A DNA stretch of 64,000 nucleotides, taken from positions 372,001-436,000 of the forward strand of contig JAKUDP010000013.1 of NCBI GenBank assembly GCA_022570795.1, given 5' to 3'. This stretch comes from Sphaerulina vaccinii (Eukaryota; Ascomycota; Dothideomycetes; Mycosphaerellales; Mycosphaerellaceae). Below are positions 11,292 to 22,349 of the stretch, piece by piece (within the stretch, counting starts at the first letter, position 1; the number at the start of each line of letters is the position of its first letter). A program made the position numbers and the translations under genes. Under the pieces are notes generated by a model. It searched no databases, had not been told where the DNA came from, and saw only the letters and a list, made by a program, of their open reading frames with translations.

Positions 11292-11837
11292 GATCGGTCC
11301 AGATTGAATGCTCGTGTCCAAATAATGGTCGAGTTGAGAATGTCCAAGAGGTGGTCGAGTAAAGTGAATCTCGAACAGAGATGATAGGAAGATGTTGTTG
11401 TCAAAGTTAGTGCTTGTCATGTCAGTTTGTTTGGAGAGATCCACTTTGGGCAAACGTGCAATGAGCACGATGCCTGCGTGTAAGCAGCAAGGCCACAGTC
11501 GTTCGTGCCTGCCATTGCGTTCTTTGCCACCTCATTCACTAATGTGGTTCTGAAGCTCATAGGAATTGTCAAACTGTTCAGTGTCCTTGTTCGAAATATA
11601 CTTACACAGGAAAAGTGTGACTGGTTCCTCCCAGAGTTCGCCGCTTGCTATGCTGCTCTTCAGTCTCAAATGCTATCGCGCCAGCCATTGTCCAGCAACG
11701 CCATACTCCTTATCTCACTTTCACCAAAGTTGTCAAGCCTCCTTCCAGCTTCACGTTCGGATTTCCGTAGTGACTCGTCGTTCGATTTGTGATGTAGTGA
11801 TGTTGGTATTGATGTTCGCCTTTTCTCTTCTTTCCGC

Positions 11838-13088
11838 TTATGCAATCGGCGACCACGGCATGGGCACCATGATACGGCTCTTCATGCTCTGGATGAGCGG
11901 CACAGTCTTATGGACCGTCTCTCCCCAGCCAGTAACGCTCCAGCTCTGCTCGCGGCGGGAACGGCGCTCTTCGAGATCGGCGAATTGCCACAGGTGGTGG
12001 ACTTCGTTGAGGGCACCGATTTGGACGAACCAAGCTGCAACTCTAATAAGCTTATATTGAACCATTTCCTCAGTATGACTATACATACCGCCAACGCCCT
12101 CCATGACTTCTCGGCGAGCTGCCAGGCCCTTCTGCCAATGTGTCTCCCACTCGAGGAGGTTACCGGGATGAAGTGTGTAAGTTCGTAGCTCAAAGACACC
12201 GCCCAACTGGCGAGGTGGTGAAGTTGGCCAGAAGCGGAACTCTTGCATCAACGACGTCTTCTTAGACGTGATTAGCGACTTCAGCTTCTTGTCGAACTCT
12301 GCGAACTCTGGCTGGTTCTGAATGCGGTGGATGGACTTGTGGTAACCAGCGTAGCGCTGGTACTCCCAGATGTGCACTGACAATAGATTAGCCATCTTCG
12401 CTCATCCCGCCCGTCTTCCTGTCGAAGGGAACTCACCAAAAGTGTCACACTCGCCCACCTCTGTCCTCCAGCTCCCCACCAGATTGACATGATTGTCGCC
12501 GTCCTTCGCAACCTTGGGATACCAGCTACCCACAAGCTTCACATACTCTTCAACCTTATCCGGCTTGACTTCGTGGAACACAATACTATGCACATACTTG
12601 CCTCTCGCCAACACCTGAGAGAAAGATCTCTCAATCTCGCGATCCATCTCTCTTCCCTCCTCAGTGCCATGAATAACACGACTCAACAGACCCGTTCCCT
12701 TCTTCTTGTCGCCTTCTTGCTGTCTCGCGGTTTCACCTGCAACGGAACTCAGTGAGCCCAAGAAATGCGAAGCATTATGAGAGATGCCATGAACAGCATC
12801 ATCAGAAAAGGAAGTATCAGGGACATCAGACTTAGCTGAGCGAGCACGAGCAGCAGATTCTAGAGAGGACGCACGTTCTTGTTCTTTCCGCTTGCGATGG
12901 GCTTCGGCGAGATTATCGCGAAAGTGCTTCTGCTTTTGGTCGAAGACGTGGCCAGTGTCCGGCTCGATGTCGCTGAGGGAGGGTGCCTTGCTCCATGCTG
13001 CTGCTGCCGAGAAGGGACGCGCTGTCGTCTTCGTCGTGGCGGTGGCAGCGGAGATGTTGGAGAGGCGGGGTACTATGCGGCGCGACAT
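11838..13088 (-). CDS. NIPSNAP-family mitochondrial protein (three exons)
   Basis: Exons 12437-13088, 12089-12376 and 11838-12034 give 378 aa. Intron 1 is 60 nt (GTGAGT...GTCAG). Intron 2 is 54 nt (GTATGT...TTGCAG) and contains no stop, so unspliced RNA would also be open. Splicing joins REVMEGVG to AWFVQIG, the normal family sequence. The N-terminus (MSRRIVPRLSNISAATATTK) is Arg/Ser/Thr-rich and looks like a mitochondrial presequence. Two NIPSNAP (dimeric alpha-beta barrel) modules follow: one with YVHSIVFHEVKPDKVEEYVKL...GSWRTEVGECDTF, the second with FELRTYTLHPGNLLEWETHW...ALNEVHHLWQFADLEERR. NIPSNAP proteins sit on mitochondria and are linked to mitophagy signalling in animals; the fungal role is poorly known. 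Confidence 0.92.
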
Positions 13089-13843
13089 CTCGATTGCTGG
13101 GGTCGTCGTCGGTCGCGTGGGGAGGTATGGTATAGAGGTCGTTCAATGGCTGTTTCTCCTGATGATGTAATGGAGAGATGCAGCAATCGTCGTGGTGGTG
13201 ATGGTAGTGTTTGTCGAATGTCGGTCGTCCAAATGGTCAAGTGCTCTTCCCTCTCTCTCAGTCTGCTGATGCTCACTCGGTCTGCCTTATGCCTGCCCGG
13301 TAGCTAGCTAGCTGTGGTCTGTTTTGGTGAAGGTACAAGGTGACGAACTTCCCCGCATAATCTACGAGCTATGCTTGGCGGCTCCACGGCGCTAACGCGC
13401 GAGCGTATTTTATGATCACGGTTGACGGTTGACACAGTAGGCAGTTCCTTCGTAGTAGTCTCAGTAGCATGTGAAAGCCAAGCATGCTTCTCCATTCTCT
13501 CAACATCGTTCTCATATCACATTGATGATGATGAGTCTGCTTAGGCCACATGGTCACTGCAGTTCTGTTAAAGAAGACGCAACGACCACTCGCCTGGCCC
13601 TGGTCTAGTACAGTTCATCAGAGACATGGTGGAGCCACGGATCATGGAACGGGCAGTTCGATTAGAAGAGGTAGCATGTGAAAGCCAAGCAAGTTGAGAT
13701 GGTAGCATCTATCTATCTTTGACCTGCCTCGAGGCGTGTTACCTAGTCACCTCTTCCTTGGTCGTTCTCCACTCTAGCGATCTATGCCAAACCTAAGAAA
13801 TGAGCTTGTCAATGCCATAGAATTTGCAGGGCCTTTGGGACTA
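13089..13843. other. Intergenic region with a 21-bp direct repeat
   Basis: No supported gene. It holds the upstream region of the NIPSNAP gene and the 3' flank of the next minus-strand gene. Two exact copies of a 21-bp sequence lie at 13464-13484 and 13672-13692. Confidence 0.5.
13464..13692. repeat. Pair of 21-bp direct repeats, 208 bp apart
   Basis: The same 21 bases, beginning GTAGCATGTGAAAGC, occur at 13464-13484 and 13672-13692. The sequence between them has no open frame of note. They could be remnants of a small insertion or paired protein-binding sites. Confidence 0.75.
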
Positions 13844-14745
13844 TTACTGGCCTCTGCGAGTGATGTCGTTCACAGTGTCACCCCATTCATCTAACCTGCC
13901 TTTAGAGCGAGCCAAGAGATCTTGCCCTCCTTCGAGCCATTGCGGGCGTCCACGCGAGCTGTTGCTGACTTGCGTATCTCTCAAGTCGATAGCTGAGTCG
14001 ACCGTCTCCTCTCTCTTGCGTCGTTCTTCATCCTCTCTCTTGACTCGCTCTTCCTCCTCATCTGCCAGTGTCTGCTTGCGTAGCTCTTCATACTCGTTTA
14101 CCAGTGTCTCCATAGCTTGTGGGTCGTCCATCGGGTCCTGAAGTCCAGGGCAGCGGCAGAGTGTACCCTTTCGTCTCGAGAGCGTTGCGCCTTTCGGTAC
14201 ATCTCATGCAGAGCTGTGGCCGCCTCCTTACACTTCCTGAGGTTCTTCTCCAATATCGCAAACCTCTGCGTGATCATCTGCCCGAAGAATCTGTGAGCAC
14301 AGTTGCCAGTCAAATCGCGGCCCCTGATTCCGATGCGCTGTTGAAATAGTTCAACTACATCTGCTCCGGCGCCCATCAATTGCAGGGTTTCAAAGCCCTG
14401 CAGCTGTTCTCCTGGATCCAAGCCAGCAATGAACAGCTTCAGATATTCCGGCAGCGTGAAAGTCTCAATCTCGTGCTTGAAATCGTCCGATAGCTGTTGA
14501 GCAATTCGAGGTTCGAAGCCTAGAAACCTCAGCGCTGTAGCAGATGACTTCGTGCTTGGCAGGATGCTTGGTACATCGGGAGGGAGCATGCGATGGGCGT
14601 ACATCCTGGAAAGGAAATTCTCAAGAGGTGGTGCCAATGCGAGAAATTCATTTGATACTATGAATTGGTCGCCAGAGTCGGTAATTAAAAGGAGGATGCC
14701 GTGTTTCCGAAGGATGTAGATGTCTTCGGCTGTAAGGCTGTCCAT
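13844..14745 (-). CDS. Hypothetical charged/coiled-coil protein with an apparent one-base frame break
   Basis: The upstream frame starts at MDSLTAEDIYILRKHGILLL (ATG 14743-14745; a more distal Met at 14850 is less likely) and runs to about 14140. The downstream frame (13844-14131) is Glu/Arg/Lys-rich (ADEEEERVKREDEERRKRE). Near 14138-14142 the upstream reading SAAALDF passes smoothly into QDPMDDPQAMETLVNEYEEL of the other frame if one base is added. No intron of normal size fits: the only clean donor/acceptor pair would remove 29 nt. The repaired protein would be about 300 aa, with a mixed alpha/beta first half, a coiled coil and a short tail. I do not recognise the family, and there are no membrane segments. 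Confidence 0.55.
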
Positions 14746-15716
14746 GTTGAATGCTTCTGCTCCCGTTAATGCTGTGGAGTATGTATTGTTGCGACGGTCG
14801 GTATGGTAATGGCATGGTTGCTGATCGCTGTGGCAGAAGGGTAAGTACAAAGTGTATCACTTATGGCAGTGACCGACGTCCTTGTATTGCCACTGCCCTG
14901 AGCTGCATGGACTACATCGAGGATTAGAGACGCATCAAGTGTAGCCTGCAACACTTCTGACCATCGTCTGTTCCTGAGCGGGAGGACCTGGGCGATACAG
15001 CTCTGCTTCGAGCAGCGTAAACTTTCCCCAGAAGTGGAGTGCGACAACGACCACTTTCCTCGATCCTCGTCCAGAGCGTGAATGAAGAGAAAGAGGAACC
15101 ACGAGCCCGTCCGTAGGCAATCATAGATGCTGTGAAATAGCTTATCCTTGGCTTGTGCTATATAGCATTTCTCGCAGAGACTTCCCGTGCTATGCCGAAC
15201 CGAGATGCATCGCCGTGGTGTAGTTGTGGTGTCCCTCGGGGCTTACCAGAGTCAGCATTGCTTGAGATGAGTCTACTTGAATCTCGCCTTCTATGTCGTC
15301 TGTTTTATGTGGTAAGCTAGCTGCTGTATGAATCGGAGGCAAAAATAGATCAGCGATCAAATTCCCGCAAGTCAAAGGCGTCTTCAGATTCGTATGATCC
15401 GGTGGTACCAGCAAAGCAAGACGATACCGCTGCTGTTACTTTTGCAGCATATGAGACGACCCTGTGGCTGTCGACCTGCATTGAGTCAAGACATCGGTAA
15501 AGACCAGAACCATCGTGGAGAGGGCTAAGAGCAGAGATGTCCATCCATTCTTGCTATGCTATCTTGTCGTCCTCCGAAGAAGACTATGGAGTCTTGTTTG
15601 TTTTGTTTGTACACCCTCCTCGCGGTAATGCAGCGTAATGCATCTCCGTAATATCATCTCTTACAGTGCATCATCAACTGTCGCGCTCTTTCCCAGCGTT
15701 TATGCACCATGACCAT
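14746..15716. other. Intergenic, short open frames only
   Basis: Four or five minus-strand frames of 60-95 codons overlap between 14766 and 15544. One (15350-15544, MDISALSPLHDGSGLYRC...) is somewhat protein-like, but I could not connect the pieces with good splice sites into one gene. A small multi-exon gene here cannot be excluded. Confidence 0.35.
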
Positions 15717-16257
15717 CTAATATGGGCTAGCCGCCTGCTGGCAAGCCTTCAGCTGATCCAGATACCACCCACAGATGGTCAGATTTCCTTGGTTCTCGTC
15801 CATACATCTTTTGAATCCTGTAACCTCGTTGCCGCACACACTTGGTCCACCTTGGCTCTGCGAGCACTGTGCCTGACCGTACGCCTGCTGTGCTTCCACT
15901 GCTTGTTGTGGAGACGCAGCTTCTTGGACTGGAGCACTGCTGCCACCACCGAAGAAACCACCAATGGCGTGGCCGATCGAGGAGCCCACTGCTACACCAC
16001 TGTATAAGAAGAAGAAAGTGGTTAGTGATGGTTGTGGCAAGGATATGATGGGAAAGTGCTTACGCAGCAGTGCTGGCCATCTGGCCGAAGAGACCTGGTC
16101 CTTGGCTACCTGCCTGAGCTGGAGGTGCATGTTGCTGTGGTGGTGCGGCGGCTGTGCTGGCTGATCGTGTCTGTTGCGGTGCTGGCGGAGATGGGCGAGC
16201 TGGTGCGGCAACTGGGCGGCGAGGCGCTGCTGCTGGTCCACGAGATTGGCGAGGCAT
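15717..16257 (-). CDS. MIX17: Twin-CX9C CHCH-domain mitochondrial protein, MIX17/CHCHD2-10 type
   Basis: Exons 16064-16257 and 15717-15999 with a 64-nt intron (GTAAGC...CACTAAC...TTATACAG), 158 aa. The N-terminal half is Arg/Pro/Ala-rich (MPRQSRGPAAAPRRPVAA...), a mitochondrial-targeting-like low-complexity region. A Gly-rich hydrophobic stretch follows (GVAVGSSIGHAIGGFFGGG). The C-terminus has the CHCH fold: C-x9-C in VCGNEVTGFKRC and C-x9-C in CGWYLDQLKAC, plus one extra upstream Cys. This order and size match yeast Mix17 and human CHCHD2/CHCHD10, proteins of the intermembrane space imported and oxidised by the Mia40 relay. The start MPRQSR is chosen because upstream in-frame sequence does not look coding. 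Confidence 0.93.
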
Positions 16258-17007
16258 TCTGTGTGCTTTGTTCGATGGTATACGGTTGGTTTGAGAGAGT
16301 GTCGTTCGGTACGTCAGATGAAGAGGCAAGAGCGATGGAGGCGAAAGTGAACTGTCGAGATGGAAGAAGCTCTATTCTAAAGCGAGGCCTAGTCCGAACG
16401 GAAACAGGCCGATTGGCTCATGTCGAAACGTGGCTCGAGCGCCGTGGCATATTCGAGAATGATATGCAGGTCAACATGATGGGCGAGAAGTGAGGTCGTA
16501 CAATTTGGTGAGAGTAAACAGAGTGAGGCAGTTCTGGCTATCTACATTTCCATTCCTAGCCAGGCAGTGCAAGCGGCTTCAAACGCCTTGGACAAGTAAA
16601 CAGTAGTAGCACCAGTGGACTCAGTCCTACACCCACTGTCGCACAAAGAGGGTATCATGCAGAGTTGATCATGATTCGAATCTCCCCTCAGATTCATTGT
16701 CAAACTTCAAGAGCACCCACAGAAACAAATGGGCTGGAGATAAGAACGCCTCCTCGCAAACGCCGTGGCATGGATCGCAGCTGGGAAACAGATCTCGCGA
16801 ACTGCCATAGTCTATCGTGGGTTGGTAACTTTCGGTCTGCCTGCTGGTGTCGTGGTAGGATCGTGATTTGTGAGAGGTGGTGAGAGGTCGGATGTGCGGA
16901 CCTGCAGGTGGTCGCTATTGCAAGGAACGTGATGGGTACTCGAGATGTTCTCGCCTGCCGCAAGTGCTTTGCCATTGCAGACGGTCTTCGCTACTTGTGC
17001 TCTGCAC
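16258..17007. other. Intergenic between MIX17 and the Rac gene
   Basis: Contains the promoter side of the CHCH gene and the 3' untranslated region of the Rac gene. Open frames on both strands are short or antisense continuations with no motif. Confidence 0.45.
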
Positions 17008-17901
17008 TCATAAGATGGTGCACTTGGACTTCTTGATCTTCTGTGGGGGTCTTGGGTTGATCACGGCCCTGTTGTTGAGATGTTAGATAATGTGGCATTT
17101 CGAACGCGAGTATGCGGACTGATGACTGACTTGATTGCTTCGTCGAAGACGCTCTTCAGATTTCTCTGAGTCAGAGCAGAGCATTCGAGATACTTTACTG
17201 CCTTGATTTCCTTTGCGGTGCTCACCGCCTGCTCGTACTGGATCGGTGCCATCTTTCTTTGTCGGAGCTGTTCGCGGACTTCTGGATCGTCTCGAAGGTC
17301 GAGTTTCGTGCCTACAAGGATGATAGGTACGCCAGGCGCATGATGCTCAATTTCCGGGTACCACTTGACAATCGCTGTTAGCCAGTCTCCTGCCACTCTC
17401 TAGTCACAGAGTTGATCTTACTTTGGCCTTCACGTTGTCAAAGGAAGACGGGCTGACAATGGAAAAGCAGATCAGGAACACATCCGTCTGAGGGTACGAC
17501 AATGGTCGCAGTCTGTCGTAATCTTCCTGTCCTGCTGTATCCCAAAGTCCTAGGCTTATGGGCTTGTTGTCGACCATCACACTCGCCGAGTAGTTGTCAA
17601 AGCTGGCACACTCCATTAGCGAAGCACCCAAATCGGCTGCTCTTTCGCGCCACCTACACTGTGGGTATGTACTCGCCGGGAAAGGCATTTGTGGTGTAGG
17701 ATATCAGGAGACATGTCTGTTGTCTCTTGTCAGCCAGCGCTCTTCCCACTGGGCATTGCTGCTCTCTGTTTCATCGTACCTTGCCGACTGCACCATCTCC
17801 CGTCACCACGCACTATAAATACTCCGTCAGCAATTGTCCATAGCTCCTGCCGTGTTCTCGTGGCTGCCCACCTTCAGAGACTGTGTCGCCGGAGCTGCCA
17901 T
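17008..17901 (-). CDS. RAC1: Rac-type Rho GTPase (six exons)
   Basis: Six exons: 17872-17901, 17780-17812, 17658-17716, 17422-17602, 17131-17363 and 17008-17068, introns 55-63 nt, 198 aa. All junctions restore the family sequence: MAAPATQSLK, CVVTGDGAVGK (P-loop), TCLLISYTTNAFPGEYIPTV, FDNYSASVMVD..., WDTAGQEDYDRLRPLSYP (switch II), GTKLDLRD (guanine specificity) and ECSAL. The last exon supplies a polybasic segment and the CaaX box CTIL, expected to be geranylgeranylated for plasma-membrane attachment. The TGDGAVGK P-loop and the effector region mark it as Rac rather than Cdc42. Rac works in polarised growth, actin control and NADPH-oxidase regulation in fungi. If the final intron (17069-17130) were retained, the protein would run into a different tail without CaaX. 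Confidence 0.96.
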
Positions 17902-19042
17902 GCTTGCCCCTTCCTTTGGTCTGCTAAGCACTCCCTCTTCCTCCTATCGCGGAATTTCTCCCAGTCGCACTGCAGTAGCTTCGCGCACGCACGTCCAACT
18001 GCTGCACACGATCGAGCTGCTTTGTCGACTTTCACGTGCTGTGCCGTTTGTCGGTTGAGGTGGGGATTGTGGAGTGGTGTTTGTGGTTGGTGCTGCGAGA
18101 TCGTGTTGCTCCGTCCTTCCAGCCAGCTCGCTGCGGATGATGTCGCCACGCAGAAAGTCGGGGCAAGCTCCAATGACTCAGGCGCACGCCGGATTCTGTC
18201 GCTGATATCGTGCAAAGAGATGAGTTCGTGGTTCCAGAGTGCGATATGTTGCTACTGCTCACGGGCTGTTGTCCGGGCCGCTTGTGGTCGTCGATTGGCG
18301 AGCTTTGAGAGGAGGTTGAGGCTATCCGCTCGGCACGGAGCGTGCGTGCGAGACGAGACAATCCTTGCTGGCGAACTTGGCCAACCTGCGCTGCTTACTT
18401 TCTTTGTTCGATTGTTAGATCTGGCCGTGTTGGTGTTGGAGATTGTGACAGCAACAAAGAAAGGAAGGAAGACCAGGAAGAAGTGCGATTGTGAGAGTAT
18501 AATGCGGTGAAAGTGGACAGAAACTAATGCAAGCTCCACTTGCGACTAAAAACCATGCAGCAGCTTCTCATCACGTCTGCTGGGCTTGTGGTGCTGTGGA
18601 GAGGACGATGAAGCGCTTATCCCACGCTGTCTTGCCCACTCACGTCCAATCAAGACTTCACTTCCACCTCATTCGAGGACATTCATAGCTACACCAACAC
18701 CAGCGACGCTCGTTGGTAAAGACAAGAAAGCGGCAGTAGAAAGCCTGCTCACATATGACCTATACGTTTTAATGCCGAGCAGGAGACCGACATGGGACCC
18801 AGAAGCGAATGCCGTGACTGACAGATGCGGCAATATGTGCAAGGCTGTTACAGATAAAGTGGACTGTACGCATGGCGTCAAGGTCACCTGAATATTGTGA
18901 GCGCTAGCCGCCGGGTACTGGGAAGCTGTTCTCTACCACCACCGCCATCATCAGCACCGCTACCGAAGCCTGCTCTGTGTAGCTGCTGGAGATACGGTCG
19001 ACTGTACAGTCGGCATGCGAGGCCTTAGTACTGGTCGAACCC
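17902..19042. other. Rac upstream region and intergenic sequence
   Basis: The 273-codon plus frame at 17689-18510 runs antisense over the Rac 5' exons and is Cys/Arg/Ser-rich with no motif, so it is not called. The remainder holds the Rac promoter/5' leader and the annexin 3' flank. A 101-codon plus frame at 18586-18891 has no recognisable features. Confidence 0.45.
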
Positions 19043-21291
19043 TCACTGCTTCGCGCCCTTCGTGTCGCAGAGCTCACACATGAACTCTCTGAAGTCACCT
19101 CTGGTGGCCTCTTCGATGGCATCTTCAAGTGTTACGCGATACTTCTCATAGTACTCGCGCTTGACCCGCATCATATGCATCTTATCCCAGTGCATGCGAA
19201 CGAGCCTCGAGATCAAAAGTTCGTATCTGAGGTCGTCGTCGCGGTTCTTGTCTGCGATGTCCTTGATAGCATGTTGCAGCAGAAGAGCATCTCGAGCAGG
19301 TCTGTTGATCACGCCGTTAAGTATGTGCGCGATGACTTCGCCCTATAAATGGTCAGTGATATGCTCAACCTCAACATGAGCAAGATGATTATACTCACCA
19401 CAAGATTGTTACTCCTTTTCAGCGCCGCACGAGCAAAGTTATCGCCAAAGGTCTTCTCATATGCACGAAGCACTTCTTTCAAGTGTGCATCACTCCTCCG
19501 CACAATGATCTCCAGCATTGCAGTTTCGCCACCGCGCTCGGCCTTGATTGAGCGATACAGAGTATCAACATCTCGATGCACATACTCAGCAGGATAAACA
19601 TCTTGTTCTTCCTGCCTTCTCTCTTCAAGTACCATGAGAATGGCAGTTCTGAATTTGTCCATCTTGAGTTCCTTCTCCATACACTTCACCAGGTCGTCTG
19701 AATAGCGCTTATCTTTGAACTCGTCTTTAATCATGCGTATGTCTGCATTGGTTCTCCCTGTCAAAGCCTCAATAAGAAGTTCTCGTCGACTGCCATGGCT
19801 CTGATAGAAGAAGTTGGCCCAGTAGCCCTCGCTCTCGAACTTGCCCATTGCACATACGTATACTGCTTTACCGAAGTTGCCGGTCAACTTCATATTGATA
19901 TGTTTGCCCATGTTGACGCCTTTGCCTTGGACCTTAACTTGTTTCTTGTACTCCTTTCGTACTTCCATCACTTGATCGTGAGTAAGATGAGGTAGTACAT
20001 CGCAAATGACATCGGCGTCGACTTTGCCACTTCTGTGAGAGAGAGCAGAAGCAATCTTCTTAGCATCCTCTTCTGGGTCATACATGATCACGCGTTTCTT
20101 GCCTTGCGAGTCACGCTTAGCCAGATCGGAATCTAAACGTGATGAGCCAGAAGTCCTCGAAAGTGGTGGTGACAGTGGTGGAAGATCCTCGAAATTCAAG
20201 TCATCGTCAGGCCGAATAGCCAGTGGCATTGGCGAGATGGATTGATATGTGCCATGATATGCTTCAAGCATCGGACTTGGAGGAGGCATGCCTCCTGCGC
20301 CACCATAGCCCAGAGCCTGCATATCGGGTCTGTTCCCACTGACTGAAAGTCGATCCATTCGTGGTCCTAGACCTTGTGGAGCCAGTCCGATGGGTGGAGG
20401 AATTGGTAAGTCAACAGCAGATAGACGATGTGTCCTGGAGCTGGATGTTTTCCTGTCAAGTTTACCTCTGCCAGGTGTGATGTCTACGATCTGTGCACCA
20501 TGATCGCGATCATAGCTATCATCTGAGTAAGTCCTTGGAAGCTGATCATATGGACGGGCTGCAGCAGTCGTATTATATCTCACGTCTGGCCTGTACTGAT
20601 CCGGAGGAGTAGCAGTGTATGTAGCCTGTTGTGGCATTGCATTGGGCTTGGCACTGTATTTGATCTTATCCGGAGGCTGACTATACTGATATCGCTGAGC
20701 GGGTGCTCTCGTCTCTACCGCAGTGTTGGGCGTGTAACGATGAGCAGCGCTCGACGTGTACGAAGCATGCCGGGATGGTGGTTCAGGCTGCCTACCACGG
20801 AAAGCGGATGCCTTCGAAGAGTCGGAACCATAAGCCAGATCTTCTTCGCTTTCTCTTCTCGGAAACTGTGGCATATATGCACCCTGCGGTGGTACATATC
20901 CTGGTCGTTGCTCTGGTGGGAAGTCGGTATAGTCACCCATGGTAAAGCCTCCATCGTCCACCGGATACGGCATGCTTTGCTGTGGGGCGTATTGGGTTGA
21001 AGCAGACACTGGAGGGGCATACTGAGTTGGTGCACTCGTCGTAGGGTAATGAGAGGCACTAGGATGGCTTGGAGACCTCACATCGTAGGCCGGAGAAGCA
21101 GTAGGTCCATTATTAAAGGAGCCGGGCATAGCAGACGTTGTTGGAGGATATGCATATCCTGAGCTTGAACGAGGCACTTCTGGAGCTTCCACCGGAGCGC
21201 GAACATTGCTTCTTGATCTTGATCTGTCTCGTCCAGACTTCGAAGATGATCTTCCACGCCGGGAACGATCATCCACCTTCAGTGTCGACAT
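19043..21291 (-). CDS. Annexin (fungal annexin XIV type) with long disordered N-terminus
   Basis: Exons 19399-21291 and 19043-19342 with a 56-nt phase-0 intron (GTGAGT...ATTTATAG), 730 aa. Residues 1-400 are Ser/Pro/Tyr/Gln-rich and start with an SR-like segment (RSRRGRSSSKSGRDRSRSRS). The annexin core occupies about residues 405-730: four helical repeats, with repeat 1 around DAKKIASALSHRSGKVDADV, later ones around RRELLIEALTGRTNADIRMI and GGETAMLEIIVRRSDAHLKE, and the last in exon 2 (DALLLQHAIKD...). Annexins bind acidic phospholipids in a calcium-dependent way; fungal type XIV members often have degenerate calcium sites, and I do not see clean GxGT...E sites in every repeat here. Likely a cytosolic membrane-associated protein in secretion or septal organisation. 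Confidence 0.92.
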
Positions 21292-21974
21292 ACTTGGCTC
21301 GAGAGGAGAAGCAATGGCTTCACTCAGTCACTTCACAGCGGGCTCGGGAATGGGCAAACGAATTGCAGCAGCGTAGAAGTTTGCAGCAGACATAGCCTTA
21401 TGCGAGCTCTGAACGGCCACGCGACGCTACTTGAAGGATTCCTGCAGAGTCCTCTGGTACTTCAGCCGCACGCAGCAGAGCTCACTGCAATTCGAGTCCG
21501 GGCTGCGCTCCAGCCAATTAAAAGAAACAAAATGAGAGTGGCTGGATCCACATCTAGGGCCACCATCCTCGGCGGATCATGGCGTGTAGCTGATCAGGTC
21601 ATGGATGAGGAGAACGAGGGATGTGCAAGCAAAAGCAGACAGGATGCGTGTTGTCGGCGCTCACAATAAGTAGAGTCTTGGGAGAGTTCGTGGTTGATGA
21701 ATGTTACAAGGATGACCTTGCCGCCACAACAGCGGTCTGCAAGCTCTGCTGTTCTTGGTCCTCCTCCTCCATCCCATGCCATCACATGGTTATTATTTAG
21801 CTCCAGGCAGAGTGGCAGAGGTTCAGATGCACTGATGAGTGGTTTGGTTGATGTCCATGAAAGACTGCCCAACCACAGCAAGGAACAGGCAAAGTCTTCG
21901 GGAAGCTCAATCCTTGACATCATTCACGTCCGACTTCATGTCCTCCAGCCCATCGACCATCTTTATCCCTAGAC
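21292..21974. other. Intergenic, divergent promoter region
   Basis: Lies between the annexin start and the plus-strand small gene at 21975, so it should contain both promoters. No supported coding sequence. Confidence 0.45.
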
Positions 21975-22313
21975 ATGAAATCACTACGAAGGGTCGTCCT
22001 TACGATATGTCGCCGGGCGTCTTCTACGGCTCCGAAAAGGAGAAAGGTCATTGACGAAACTACTTTGGCTGGCGCACAACACAAGGTCTCATTGTCTGGT
22101 CCATCCCTCGGCCATCTCATCTCTGAGCTCAGTGCTACGAGGCCTGGTATGGAACACGTCAGAGGTCCTGGTAGACAGATGGGAGAAGATGAAAGAACCA
22201 CGATCCGCAATGTGGTCAAAACAATCGTGGTATTTCCAAGTATGATTGGTGCTGGCATTGTCGCATACAACTATTTCACAGAAAAGACTGCCTCTGATAA
22301 AAACGACCGATAG
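21975..22313 (+). CDS. Small predicted mitochondrial membrane protein
   Basis: 112 aa. The N-terminus (MKSLRRVVLTICRRASSTAP) is Arg-rich and acid-free, a good mitochondrial presequence with a likely cleavage site near RRAS/S. The middle is polar. One hydrophobic segment near the C-terminus (VVFPSMIGAGIVAYNYF) could span the inner membrane once, followed by a short Lys/Asp tail. I do not recognise the family; size and layout resemble small respiratory-complex or assembly subunits, but that is inference. It converges with the minus-strand gene ending at 22350, leaving 36 bp between stops. Confidence 0.6.
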   Translation: MKSLRRVVLTICRRASSTAPKRRKVIDETTLAGAQHKVSLSGPSLGHLISELSATRPGMEHVRGPGRQMGEDERTTIRNVVKTIVVFPSMIGAGIVAYNYFTEKTASDKNDR

Positions 22314-22349
22314 CTCAGGCAGGTTTTAGTCATCTCCATCCCGATTCTC

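Noticed and set aside
14098..14160. Short intron to explain the frame change
   Set aside because: The only phase-correct donor/acceptor pair is 29 nt apart, below any credible intron size; a one-base shift reads better.
17689..18510. Plus-strand open frame of 273 codons
   Set aside because: It runs antisense across the verified Rac 5' exons and introns and has no motif; its composition is Cys/Arg/Ser, typical of an antisense shadow.
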